A stretch of 32,830 nucleotides of DNA from an uncultured Alphaproteobacteria bacterium (GTDB lineage Bacteria > Pseudomonadota > Alphaproteobacteria > RF32 > CAG-239): the NCBI GenBank assembly GCA_944391725.1, contig CALXUQ010000017.1, positions 1-32,830 of the forward strand. Reading direction: 5' to 3'. Below the pieces are notes generated by a model. It worked only from the letters and a program-made list of their open reading frames with translations, ran no database searches and was not told the origin of the DNA. Position numbers and translations under genes: made by a program. This document shows, in pieces, positions 1-9,800 of the stretch (position 1 is the stretch's first letter; each line of letters begins with the position of its first letter).

Positions 1-5
1 CCCAC

Positions 6-3000
6 ATGACCATGGACAGCATTGTAGCGGTTGTCCAAGAAGCCACAGCCATGAAAGCTCAATTAGAAGCCGCCAAGGCCATTCGCGACACACTCCAGCC
101 GCTGATTTATGAAAACTCCAAGCAGTGCCCCAAAACCGACACTTATAATGGCGATGTTCAAGGTGCTACAGTTTCCTTCAATCTTCCGGTATCCGGCAGT
201 GTCAGTGGTGGTTATGACATGGCTTTTGCCCAAATCACCACTCCGAGCGAACGAGGCGAAACCTACAACCCCGATGAAGATATGTTCAAACGTGAAGACT
301 ACCAAGACCGCGATTCCACAGGTAGTGTAGAGTTTGAGTTAGGTGTTGACCCGCGTATTGAATACCCGTTATACAACAACCGTTACCAAATCAACGAACT
401 CGACAAGCTTGAGCCGATATACGACAATATCAAAAAAGCCATGATTGCCCACAATCTGATTAAGAAATTGCGTTCAGCCAAAGAGAGTTTTGATCGCTAC
501 AATGATATTGTGCGTTTGCACGAGCGTTCTAAAGTACAACTAGCTATGAGTGACCAATGCGGAGTAAACTTGTTAGCCAACGTGTATATTAATCCTGGAT
601 TAGTATGGTGTGGTTCAACCAACTGTCAATATATTGACGACTTTGGTACCCGCAAAGGTATCACCGCTTGGGCTTTGGAGGCACTTGATACAGCGCGTGC
701 AGCTCATGTTAAATCCATACCCGACAGCGCTTGGCACATTCCTACTCCGAAAGCCACTCCGGTCCCCAATCCGGTCACTTTGGAAACTGAGCCTTTGTTT
801 ATCGATTCGCAAAAGCCTGAAGAAGCCAATATTGAATCTCAATTAGATACGGTTGGCGGAGAAGAAATGTCTGATGAAGGCCGCAAGGCAGAGTTAGTTC
901 CTTGGCAAGTTGGGGCCGTTGGTATGGAAGCAATAGCCAACAATTTGGAAGGTTGGGGCGCCACTTGGGATAATTTCCGAGTTTGGAATGACAGCCGGAG
1001 TTTTTATACTCAGTTAGTTATGTTTAAGTATGAAAACTTCTATACCCGAGTTAGAGCCGATACTGCCGAATACATCATTCAAGAAGGTATGAAAGGCTGG
1101 AACATCGCCAACCGCAACAATGCTCAAAAGCAAGTTAAAGAAGAAGCTGAGGCGGCACGTCAGGCAGCTAAAGCGGCAGCTGAATCTGCTCGCAGTGCAG
1201 CCTATGCTGCTGCAGCTGAGGCTCGTGAGAATGGTGAAAGTTACGATTTAAGCGGAGCTTTGAGTTCAATTGAAACTAACTTGAACAATACACTAGACGC
1301 AATTGAAGAAGATTTACAAAAGAAACTTGAATCCATTCAACAAGAGTTCCAGATTAACGAAAGTTATATTCCGCAGTTTTCGCCGATTATAACTGATATT
1401 GCCGAACGTGGCGATATAGTAGATGATTCTGCGGCCGGCACCGCAGCGGCAGCCGGAGAGGCCGCCAAAGCCGGACTCTATTATCGCAGCAATCCGCTTG
1501 GTGCGCTTTACCAGCAAGGTTTAGGAGTATATTCAACTGCCGATTCATACTTGTACAACCGTATCGAAAGTGCCAAAAAAGAAATGTGTCCGCATGGTGA
1601 AGACCTTTACCTTGGCAAGATTACGGCCGGCGGAGTTCATGGTAGCATGGTTAGCGACTTAATTGCTTACTTTATACCGATTATAGATAATTACGGAGTA
1701 GTGGTATATAAAGTATATCCATATCGTGATTATTTAAGTAGTCATGACACTTCTCAAGAAACTGAAGAGTATTTCATTGGTAGTATGGCCAAACTGCGAG
1801 ATTTGAAAGCTCCAAAGGAACCACCTGAAACTACCTATGCCCCGGTTCGTGAGATATTCCACTATGACAACATTGATTGGGATAATTCCAAACCATTGAG
1901 CAAAGAAAAGTTCTTAAATCATGGAGGTAAAATCCCGGGAATATGGAAAGTTCTGCTTTCCCCAGAGAACCCGTTTGTAGAACATGATTTTGACTTAGAA
2001 GGCATTTTAGACGGCAAATATTTGCACAAACAGGCCTACTATGTATTGGAAGTTCACCAAGGACACTGGTGCCCGACCCTAAAACTGCCTGATGACGCTA
2101 AATTAGCAGAACGCTATTTGACATTAACTCGTGGCGGTATAACCCCTTGTATCATGCACGACGTTGAAACCAACGAGATTGATGGTCCGTCTATGAGCTA
2201 TTTCACCACTCCGGAGCTGTTAGGCGTAGACGTAATTGAAATAAACCAAAGTCCATATACCTATATGCCCAAAGATATCATTAACGGTACTTTGAGTGTA
2301 AATGGCCGAGGAGTTAATCCCTGCGTTGGAATGACACGCCGTAAAAATATTTCCGCTTTTGACTTTATGCAAAGTAGAGATGTATTTTACCACCAACGTG
2401 CTGGAGCCAAGTTCGGATTAAATTTTGCCGATATTCCCAGTACCTATGGACGCAGTGAATTAGGTGTTTTCCTCTACGCCATTAAGGACAATATCTATTT
2501 CCGCGATGACTTTGTCAATCTGTTTGAGCATATTAATGCGATTGAGGCAGAATATCACGGCGGTCGAGATATTGGTAAGGATAGAGATATGAGCGATGGT
2601 CAGAAAAATGAGGAATATGCATTATATATGACCCCGTTCATTAATAACCAGATTGGCGGTTACCTCCTATCAGCCGATGAAGAGCGTCAATATCGCAAAG
2701 CTCGCGAAGATATGGAAAAAGAGATTGAGCAACTGCGTAAAGACTTAATTGAAGAATTTGCTCGCTTGGGATTAGAAGCGCCGGCAGATTTGGATTTACA
2801 CCGTGAGAAAGATTATGATGATTGTACCAATATTTTAGAGAGCTACAAAGGAAGCCGTCTTGAAGATATTGATACCGGCATTAAGAACACGGATGTAACT
2901 GACAACGAGGTCTTAAAAAATCGTATTGACCACTTCCAAGAGAACTTAGATGCCTTGGTTCAAGACGAAGACGAGATGGTCGGTATGGGAGAGAATGCTA

Positions 3001-3209
3001 AAGGAGGGCCGGAGTTGGCTGAAGAAATAGCCACGGAAAAGGCTAATCTTGAAGCTAAAAAGCCCTATAAGGAAGATGAAAGAGATGCAGTTGATAAGGC
3101 CTTAGAAGAAATGTCGGCACCATATTGCACCAACATCAATGATGGTAGCTACAGTAAGGTTTGCCCGGCCAGCCAAAATCTGACCGCATTGGATTTGCGA
3201 GGAAAATAA
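6..3209 (+). CDS. Large protein of unknown function, first gene of the T4SS block (possibly 5'-truncated)
   Basis: I do not recognise a family. The frame is open to the left edge and only 5 bases precede the first ATG, so the true start may lie outside the window; no signal peptide is visible from this start. The protein (1067 aa as drawn) is hydrophilic. It has an Ala/Glu-rich predicted coiled coil near residues 376-410, a second helix near 428-450 and a charged coiled coil near 889-925. Scattered cysteines (three near residues 185-212, more near 530, 700, 720 and 770, two near the C-terminus) would suit an exported, disulfide-bonded protein, but export cannot be judged without the real N-terminus. 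The stop codon abuts the ATG of the VirB8-like gene, so the two are almost certainly co-transcribed. A structural or accessory role in the secretion system is inferred from position only. Confidence 0.8.
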   Translation: MTMDSIVAVVQEATAMKAQLEAAKAIRDTLQPLIYENSKQCPKTDTYNGDVQGATVSFNLPVSGSVSGGYDMAFAQITTPSERGETYNPDEDMFKREDYQDRDSTGSVEFELGVDPRIEYPLYNNRYQINELDKLEPIYDNIKKAMIAHNLIKKLRSAKESFDRYNDIVRLHERSKVQLAMSDQCGVNLLANVYINPGLVWCGSTNCQYIDDFGTRKGITAWALEALDTARAAHVKSIPDSAWHIPTPKATPVPNPVTLETEPLFIDSQKPEEANIESQLDTVGGEEMSDEGRKAELVPWQVGAVGMEAIANNLEGWGATWDNFRVWNDSRSFYTQLVMFKYENFYTRVRADTAEYIIQEGMKGWNIANRNNAQKQVKEEAEAARQAAKAAAESARSAAYAAAAEARENGESYDLSGALSSIETNLNNTLDAIEEDLQKKLESIQQEFQINESYIPQFSPIITDIAERGDIVDDSAAGTAAAAGEAAKAGLYYRSNPLGALYQQGLGVYSTADSYLYNRIESAKKEMCPHGEDLYLGKITAGGVHGSMVSDLIAYFIPIIDNYGVVVYKVYPYRDYLSSHDTSQETEEYFIGSMAKLRDLKAPKEPPETTYAPVREIFHYDNIDWDNSKPLSKEKFLNHGGKIPGIWKVLLSPENPFVEHDFDLEGILDGKYLHKQAYYVLEVHQGHWCPTLKLPDDAKLAERYLTLTRGGITPCIMHDVETNEIDGPSMSYFTTPELLGVDVIEINQSPYTYMPKDIINGTLSVNGRGVNPCVGMTRRKNISAFDFMQSRDVFYHQRAGAKFGLNFADIPSTYGRSELGVFLYAIKDNIYFRDDFVNLFEHINAIEAEYHGGRDIGKDRDMSDGQKNEEYALYMTPFINNQIGGYLLSADEERQYRKAREDMEKEIEQLRKDLIEEFARLGLEAPADLDLHREKDYDDCTNILESYKGSRLEDIDTGIKNTDVTDNEVLKNRIDHFQENLDALVQDEDEMVGMGENAKGGPELAEEIATEKANLEAKKPYKEDERDAVDKALEEMSAPYCTNINDGSYSKVCPASQNLTALDLRGK

Positions 3210-3968
3210 ATGGTCAACGGGCCGAAAATACTGCAAGGAAGCAAAGTTCTCGCCATCGAAGACAAGAACGGTGGCGAGAACATCGCGTTTATTAACACTC
3301 TTGAGCAAGAGCGAGAAAATGCCAAAGTGCATTACTATGTCTGGCTGTCGCGTTTGTTTATCTTTTTAGCCGGCGCTTCCTGCTTATATATGGTTTTATC
3401 AAGCTTATCCCTGTTTCGTCTGGCGGGATTGATAACGATAGAACCATATTTAATGATAAATTCCAATACCTCACAAGAAATTGTTCGCGATGAACCAATC
3501 GCGGTGGACATGGCCTCCAAAACCCAATTGATGGAAACCTTTGTCAAACAGTATATTTTGGTTGCCAACACCATCATTGATGACCCGATAGAAATGCGCA
3601 GCCGTTGGGAACCTGGTGGTATGGTTAACTTTTTAGCCGCCCCGGATGTTTATTTTGATTTTTACAAAAACAATGTGCCGCGTCTCAAAGAGTATCAAGA
3701 CCGGCATCTGACCCGCGAAGTGGAAATCATCTCCATCACCAGACAAGGCGGAGCCAAAAGCCCGCTCTGGAAAGTCGATTTTAAAACCAATGACTTGTAT
3801 AATGATTACGGTACGGACGGGGGAGTTCAGTTGTTCAAAGAGCGTTTTTGGACTGCATCCGTCACCTCATATTTCATTCCCGAGCGTAGTTTTGTCGGCC
3901 GCCGCTTAATCAATCCGTTGGGCTTTACGGTCACCCGCTTTAGTCAAAGCGCGATTGATATTCTCTAA
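3210..3968 (+). CDS. virB8: VirB8-like T4SS inner-membrane protein, copy 1
   Basis: VirB8 proteins are bitopic inner-membrane proteins whose periplasmic domain helps assemble the T4SS. This 252-aa protein has a cytoplasmic N-terminus, one membrane segment near residues 46-70 and a periplasmic domain. That domain contains the family-typical W-T-A-S strand followed by NPLGF near residue 234, matching the VirB8 NPxG motif. The ATG directly follows the previous stop codon, with GAGG about 8 bases upstream, indicating translational coupling. It shares blocks with the second copy at 4381-5130: SRWxPGG in the middle of the periplasmic domain and LTREV before the last strands. It differs enough to be an old duplication. 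DotI/IcmL proteins have a related fold, but the NPxG motif favours VirB8. Confidence 0.87.
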   Translation: MVNGPKILQGSKVLAIEDKNGGENIAFINTLEQERENAKVHYYVWLSRLFIFLAGASCLYMVLSSLSLFRLAGLITIEPYLMINSNTSQEIVRDEPIAVDMASKTQLMETFVKQYILVANTIIDDPIEMRSRWEPGGMVNFLAAPDVYFDFYKNNVPRLKEYQDRHLTREVEIISITRQGGAKSPLWKVDFKTNDLYNDYGTDGGVQLFKERFWTASVTSYFIPERSFVGRRLINPLGFTVTRFSQSAIDIL

Positions 3969-4070
3969 TCTTATAGATTGATTTTAATGAAAAATTAGTT
4001 GGAGCTGACTATATAAGAAAATAGTAGCAATCTAAGCTGTTGATAAGTTGGGGATTTTCCGAGCTTGGGA

Positions 4071-4098
4071 TTAGACTTTTAAATGAAAAGAGTATAGT
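4071..4098 (+). promoter_or_regulatory. Possible weak sigma70-type promoter between the virB8 copies
   Basis: The 209-base spacer 3969-4177 is AT-rich and contains no gene. TTAGAC at 4071-4076 and TATAGT at 4093-4098 are 16 bases apart. They could start a transcript for the lipoprotein and the genes behind it. The match is weak, and read-through from the upstream genes is equally possible. Confidence 0.22.
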
Positions 4099-4113
4099 TT
4101 AATAAAAAATAAA

Positions 4114-4143
4114 TGTTTTCATGTTGATTAGAAGATGAAAACA
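4114..4143 (+). repeat. 9-bp inverted repeat (hairpin) ahead of the small lipoprotein gene
   Basis: TGTTTTCAT at 4114-4122 pairs perfectly with ATGAAAACA at 4135-4143 around a 12-base loop. No T-run follows, so it is not a classical intrinsic terminator. It lies about 20 bases upstream of the ribosome binding site of the next gene and could act in mRNA processing, stability or protein binding. Confidence 0.45.
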
Positions 4144-4177
4144 CCCACATAAACACTTTGTGCACGAAAGGTTTATC

Positions 4178-4366
4178 ATGTCAAAATATAAGATGATGCT
4201 GGCTTTTGTAACGCTGTTGCTGTTATCGGGTTGCTTTGGTTCCTACTATGAACCCGAACCGGTCGGCGTTGGTAAAGGCGGCGACGAGCTCAAACTTTCT
4301 CCTTGCGCTTGCTTGCAAGTTGAGTTGCCTAAAGATTTGCCGGATTGGTTTGTTGAAACAATTTAG
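4178..4366 (+). CDS. Small VirB7-like lipoprotein
   Basis: A 62-aa protein with a lipoprotein signal: a Met-Ser-Lys-Tyr-Lys start, a hydrophobic stretch and the lipobox LLSGC. About 43 residues should remain after processing, including a second close cysteine pair (PCAC). The ATG at 4178 was chosen because AAAGG at 4167-4171 lies 6 bases upstream; a GTG at 4160 in frame lacks such a site and would add residues before the signal. Tiny lipoproteins of this kind (VirB7, TrbH) stabilise VirB9 and form part of the outer-membrane ring. Its place between two virB8 copies and upstream of virB9 supports a VirB7-like role. Sequence identity to VirB7 cannot be shown at this length. Confidence 0.72.
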   Translation: MSKYKMMLAFVTLLLLSGCFGSYYEPEPVGVGKGGDELKLSPCACLQVELPKDLPDWFVETI

Positions 4367-4380
4367 CAACGGATAACCCC

Positions 4381-5130
4381 ATGGCCGAAAATCGTTTAGG
4401 TATTAACAATTCCGAGAAGAAACTCATTGGTAACGGTGCACCGCGTCCGGGCACTCGTGCTTCTTCACAGCCCAAAAATGAGTTTTTTGTCGGCAATACC
4501 AACGAGAAAAGGTATCTATGGACCGCACGCGCTTTTGCAGTTATTACCGCTATCAGCATTTGTTGCAATCTGGTCTTAATCATTGCCATCACTCAGGTTA
4601 TTCCGCTGTTTAGAGTTGAGCCGTTTTTGCTCACTTTCCAAAACAAGCAAGAACAAGTCATTAACATTGTGCCGATAAAAAACGACATGGAAAAAGAAAC
4701 CGGTATCACCGAAGTTTTTGTGCGGCAGTATATTTTGCTGCGCAGTTCCTTTACCAGAGATATTCCCGAAATGGAATCTCGCTGGATGCCAGGCGGTGCA
4801 CTGCAAGAAATGTCTGATCGAGCCGTTTACGAGGAGTTTTTGCGCAATACGGCCAATCGAGCCTTACAAATCATTCGCACGCGCCAACTTACCCGTGAAG
4901 TCAAAATTTTATCCGTGGTGGAACTCACCAATGGTTTGTGGCAGGTTGAGTACGAAACCAGAGATATGTATCCGGATTCCAAATCTCCGGATGTCAACTA
5001 TTGGACGGCATCGTTGCGCATAGCTTACCGTCACAAAACCGTCAAGTACGGCGAGCGGCTCAAAAATCCGGTTGGCTTTACGGTTGTTAGATATGCATTG
5101 AGCCACAACAAGGTTAACACTACCAAATAG
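4381..5130 (+). CDS. virB8: VirB8-like T4SS inner-membrane protein, copy 2
   Basis: Second VirB8-family protein (249 aa). The cytoplasmic N-terminus of about 40 residues is basic. One membrane segment spans roughly residues 41-68, followed by the usual R-V-E-P-F stretch and a periplasmic domain. SRWxPGG, LTREV and a Y-W-T-A-S strand lead to NPVGF near residue 230, the VirB8 NPxG motif. The start lies 14 bases after the lipoprotein stop with GGAT about 8 bases upstream. VirB8 normally forms dimers or higher rings; two divergent copies in one operon suggest a mixed ring or specialised subunits. Duplicated VirB8 genes are known in the Rickettsiales vir homologue (rvh) systems. Confidence 0.87.
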   Translation: MAENRLGINNSEKKLIGNGAPRPGTRASSQPKNEFFVGNTNEKRYLWTARAFAVITAISICCNLVLIIAITQVIPLFRVEPFLLTFQNKQEQVINIVPIKNDMEKETGITEVFVRQYILLRSSFTRDIPEMESRWMPGGALQEMSDRAVYEEFLRNTANRALQIIRTRQLTREVKILSVVELTNGLWQVEYETRDMYPDSKSPDVNYWTASLRIAYRHKTVKYGERLKNPVGFTVVRYALSHNKVNTTK

Positions 5131-5146
5131 GGAGTTAAATTTAATA

Positions 5147-6838
5147 ATGTTTCGGAACTTTACAAAATATTTCATAGTTGCCGGTCTGATTGGAGCCGTT
5201 GTTTCTGATGTTTGTGCCCAAACGGCACAGCTTGATGCGGTTGCCAACGAAAGTAGCGGCCAGTATGCTCCGATGAACTTGGGTTATGCCGGGTTTAACT
5301 CTCTTGGAATGACGCAAGCGGCCTGGTTAGACCCGTTGCAAAACTTAGGTGAAGGTCAGTCTCGTCCGGCATATTCAAAATACTATTGGTCGCCGGATTT
5401 GGTTTTGCCTATTCGCCTGCGGGAAGGTATGATTACTTTGATAAATTTCCCCTCTTGGGAAATGATAGAAGACGTATTTATCGGTGACAATGCCACCTTT
5501 GACGGCCAAATTTCCGGGCCTAACACGGTTTTGCTATATCCCCGCAAGGGAGCTAATGTTGGGGTTGATACCAACGTGATTATTTTTGGACGTTCCGGCA
5601 ACCGTTATGTTTTTTATGTTAAAAGCGAGGCGGTTAATACCGAACGTTTAACCAACTCAATTATTGATATTGAGGTCATTGATGGTGAAAATGCCGAAAA
5701 CGGCGGCAAGGCTGCTACTCTGCGCAGTCCGTTAGGTAGCGGAAGCATTAGTAGTCGCGGTGGTTCCGGTTCCTCCGGTCCCAAATCGGCCGATTCTACA
5801 TATACACGCCGCTTTTTGGGCGAAAACTGGCTCAAAGAAATTCCGGTTGACCCGACCAAGTTTCGTTTTGATATTGAAGTATATGTTCCCAATCCTGAAG
5901 ATGTCGTCATTGCCCCCGAGCGGGTGTGGAGAGATGACATTTTCACTTATGTCGACTTTGGCAATAAGGCTCTTAATATGAACCAACGTCCGATTGCCAC
6001 TCTGATTGTCGAGCGCTTAGAAGTTCCGGTTGGGTTCCGCACTAAAGGTCCAAACGGCAGATTGATGGTTATAGAAGGTATTGGTGATATCGTTCTGCGC
6101 AACGGCAAACGCATTATATGTCTCAAACTGCGCCGTGGCGATGACGAAGGATTGGAGAATGTCGGCGACCGCGAGAGCGATTTACCGGAAAGATGGGATG
6201 TCCCGCCGGCTTATCCGCAAGGCAAAACTCCCCAAACTCGCGATGCCTATACCACTCCTTATCCCGGTATGGGTAACCAAGCTCCGCAAAACAACGGCGG
6301 CTCCTCTGGTGGAAATGGAGCACTTTCCCAAATCCCCATGGCCACACCGATTGTTGGCAAAGGCGGCAGTTCCGCCCCATCGCAATATGACATTAACGTT
6401 GGCGGCAGCGAGGTAATTGTTCCCCAATATGGCAACACCAACGGCAGCAATGGCCAAAGCATTAATGTCGGCTATCAGGTTCCGGCCGGAATGCAAAGAG
6501 TTAATAACCGTACGGCAGGTGTTACCGACCAGCGCTATCTGGCCCAATATGGTTATGGCTCCGGCTTTACGGATTCGAATGCTAATATATCAATAGAACT
6601 CGGCACGGATGCAGATGTCAGCAAATTGGAGACTCTGTGGGATGAACTCTCCCGCAAAAATTCCAAGATATTAGCGACATATAGTCCGTTTTTCTCGGTC
6701 GATGCTCCTGCCGATGGCCAAGGCAAAGAGTTGTTCCATTTGCGCGTCGGTCCCATCGGCAGCCTTGAGGAAGGCGATTCGGTCTGCGGACAGTTGGGGC
6801 GCAACGGTGTGTTCTGTAGCGTAGTGAGAACTCAATGA
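5147..6838 (+). CDS. virB9: VirB9-like outer-membrane core protein with C-terminal SPOR domain
   Basis: VirB9/TrbG proteins form the outer-membrane core ring with VirB7 and VirB10. This 563-aa protein has a signal peptide ending near VCA-QT. The VirB9 body runs to about residue 345 and shows the family features: a NFPSWE-like strand in place of the usual fPdGe, a T-N-V-I strand followed by R-Y-V-F-Y, and the block APERVWRDDIFTYVDF, matching the VirB9 vWDDGrFTyf signature, then an I-V-L-R-N-G strand. A Gly/Gln/Pro-rich linker of about 120 residues follows. Residues from about 478 to the end read as a SPOR domain: IELG start, long helix, LRVGPIGSLEEG, a cysteine pair and final VVR. SPOR domains bind peptidoglycan stripped of stem peptides. 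Canonical VirB9 is about 280-300 aa and lacks this. The stop overlaps the next start (ATGA). Confidence 0.86.
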   Translation: MFRNFTKYFIVAGLIGAVVSDVCAQTAQLDAVANESSGQYAPMNLGYAGFNSLGMTQAAWLDPLQNLGEGQSRPAYSKYYWSPDLVLPIRLREGMITLINFPSWEMIEDVFIGDNATFDGQISGPNTVLLYPRKGANVGVDTNVIIFGRSGNRYVFYVKSEAVNTERLTNSIIDIEVIDGENAENGGKAATLRSPLGSGSISSRGGSGSSGPKSADSTYTRRFLGENWLKEIPVDPTKFRFDIEVYVPNPEDVVIAPERVWRDDIFTYVDFGNKALNMNQRPIATLIVERLEVPVGFRTKGPNGRLMVIEGIGDIVLRNGKRIICLKLRRGDDEGLENVGDRESDLPERWDVPPAYPQGKTPQTRDAYTTPYPGMGNQAPQNNGGSSGGNGALSQIPMATPIVGKGGSSAPSQYDINVGGSEVIVPQYGNTNGSNGQSINVGYQVPAGMQRVNNRTAGVTDQRYLAQYGYGSGFTDSNANISIELGTDADVSKLETLWDELSRKNSKILATYSPFFSVDAPADGQGKELFHLRVGPIGSLEEGDSVCGQLGRNGVFCSVVRTQ

Positions 6839-9800
6839 GCAAAGAGCCGTTAACACACTCGGAAACCTACTTAAAAAAAACCAACCGTATCATTCTTACG
6901 GTTGGTATTACCTCTTTATTGATATTTATATTCGGTTTGGCGCTTTTGCTTTTGAGCAACGACACCACGGTAGAATATGAGGCTCCGAATTTTACGGATA
7001 ATGATGATGCCCTCAATATCGCCGATCGACCGGATACCAGCGCGGTTGGGATTGAGTTTGGCAATATTGTAGAAGACGAAATTCCGCTTACCACTACTCC
7101 CGACCCTGTTCCCCTTGGTCAAGTTGTTATCGGTACCGATGCTAAAAATGTTCTGACCTTAGGAACTAACGGTCGCAGTGCGGTCAAGATTCTTTCAGTA
7201 ACTTTAGCAGATCCTCCGGCCGATGGCTTTAGTTTTACCGATGGTTGCACCGATGTCACTCTGCGCGGGGATGAAACTTGTCACATCCAAATCACATGGG
7301 TGCCGGTGGTGGCTGGCAACGTACAAAACAACTTTTTAATTTCCTGGCAAGAAGTTGGTCTGGGCCAAGGAAATGCCAAAGCCGCCAAAGTGCCGGTTAT
7401 CGGCAATTCGGTAAACCGCGAAGATTGCAGCTATTGTGAACCTCTGCCGGGTAGCGACAGCGGTCCTCAAAACGTTCGGGCAGTACGCTATGCCATTGGC
7501 CCCGATGGAAATGTCATTGGTGAGATAGACGCCGAGGGCTACGTTCGCGACAGCGCCGGCAACATCATCGGCCGAGTTAATAACAACGGACTGGTGTTGG
7601 ACAAAGACGGCAATGTCATCGGCGTGGCTCAAAACCGCAAAATCGCCATCGACAGCAACGGTAATGTTATTGGCACGGTGAACTCCGACGGAACGGTTAC
7701 AGACAGCAACGGCAATATTATCGGACGGGTTTTGTCCGACGGTAGTGTGGTTGACACTGACAATAACATCATTGGCCGCAGCGCCGATACCGGACTGGTC
7801 TATAACAGCAATGGCGACACTATCGGTCGTGTTATGGAAGATGGTACGGTTGTCGATTCTAATGGCAACATCATTGGTCGCCTTAATGGTCAGGGTGAAG
7901 TTGTTGACGGGCAGGGCAATACCATTGGTTACGTGAGCAGTCCCGGACAAGTTGCCGTTGATGCCCGCGGTAATACTCTTGGCGTGGTTATGCCTGACGG
8001 CAGCGTGGTTGATGCCAACGGCAACACGATAGGTCACTTAGATAAAGATGGCAATGTCGTAAGTAGCCAAAGCATCGGCAGCAAAGGCAAAAATGTTCGT
8101 TTAGCGCTAGATAAAGACGGCAAAGTCATTGGTTGGGTAGATTCTGATGGCACGGTATATGACTGGAACGGCCGCCGCTTGGGCAAAATGCAAGACGACG
8201 GTACTATTGTTAATGATAGCGGAGTAGTAATCGGCCGCAGTGGCGGAGACGGCGCTTTAGCTATGGATGAGAACGGCAAGGTCATCGGCTACGTCGGTGT
8301 AGACAATAAGGTATATAATACCAATGGCGAAGAAATAGGCTATGTCGGTACGGATAATAAGCTATATGACAACCAAGGCAGCATTGTCGGTTCGTTAGTT
8401 CCGCGAGGTCTGATTCCGGTAATGCCCAACGGCGGCGTTTTGGGTGAAGTTACCAACACCGGTTTGGTGGTCAATCCAGATAACAAGCAGCCGTTAGGCC
8501 GTGTTATGTCAAGCCGTTTGGTTCGCGATATGGCCGGCAACAAAGTAATTGCCGAAATGGTACGCGGCGGACTGGTGGTTGGTTTTGGTTGCAAACAAAT
8601 CGGCTACTTGGATACCGATGGCTCAATTCGCAAAGACAACCAAAACACCGATTACCGAGTTTTACCCGACGGAGTAGTTGTTTCGGCGGAAGGAGCCTAT
8701 GTCGGAGAGGTTGTCAAAACCGGTAAAGTTTTTGATAATAATTGTATGTTGCTTGGCGAGGCGGGTCCCGATGGCATTGTCCGCGATGCCAATCGTCAAT
8801 ATATAGGCTGTGTTAACCCCGACGGCACGGTTTTAGATGAGAAAGGCAATCTGATAGGAGGGGTGCTCAAAGAAGGCTTTGCGGTTGATTATAATGGCAG
8901 CTATTTGGGCCAAATTTCTGATGACGGTTTGGTTGTTGATAAAAACAACCAACCTATCGGCTGTATTGGTATTCATGGTGAAGTATTTAACAAATCCGGA
9001 GGCTATGCCGGTCATATCCAAGAAAGGACCTATGCATTTGACCTGAACGGAAATTTGATAAATGTTGTTAGTCCCGACGGTACGGTCTTGCTCTCCAATA
9101 ATCGACCGGCACGTCTGTTTGCACATGACCTGATTTTAAATGAAAATAACGAAATAGTAGGAACGGCAATCACGCAACATACCTCAATTGCGGGCAGCGA
9201 TGGAAATTTACTGGGTCGCCTGTTTGCCGATGGTAGTATTTATGATGATAGGGGATATAACCAAGGCAAAATCACCGGAGACGGCAATAGTTTTTATTCT
9301 CAAGCCATCGGCCGCCCGTATCCGCGGGGTTATGTGGTTGATATGAAAGGCAATGTTTTAGGTCATAGCTATTATGACGGCAATGTCTTTAATCGCTTTG
9401 GCGATTTAGTCGGGCGAGTAAACCCCAAGGGTGTATTTTTCAACGAAAAAGGAGAATATCAAGGGCGGGTTATGCTGTCTGGCTCTGCGGTCGGCTATGA
9501 CGGAGCCTATCTTGGATATAGTGTTTCCGATGGGAGCATTTTGGGTGTTGATGGAACTAAAGTCGGACAAATCACCGCCGATGCCAAAGTAATAAATTCG
9601 TCGGGAGAGGTTGTCGGGGAGGTTATTCCCGAGAGTTTGATGGTTGACATTTGGGGCAATCCGCAAGGTATTGTTAATGGGCTCAGCAATGTGGTTAACC
9701 TTCATGGCGACATCATCACGGCGATTTTGCCCGGCGGTGCCACGGACAAAAATTATAGTTTGTTGCCCAAAGGCACGGTCATTAGTTTTGATGGCTATGT

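Noticed and set aside
7336..8037. 233-aa open frame on the minus strand
   Set aside because: It is the antisense of the repeat array; its regularity only mirrors the coding repeats on the other strand.
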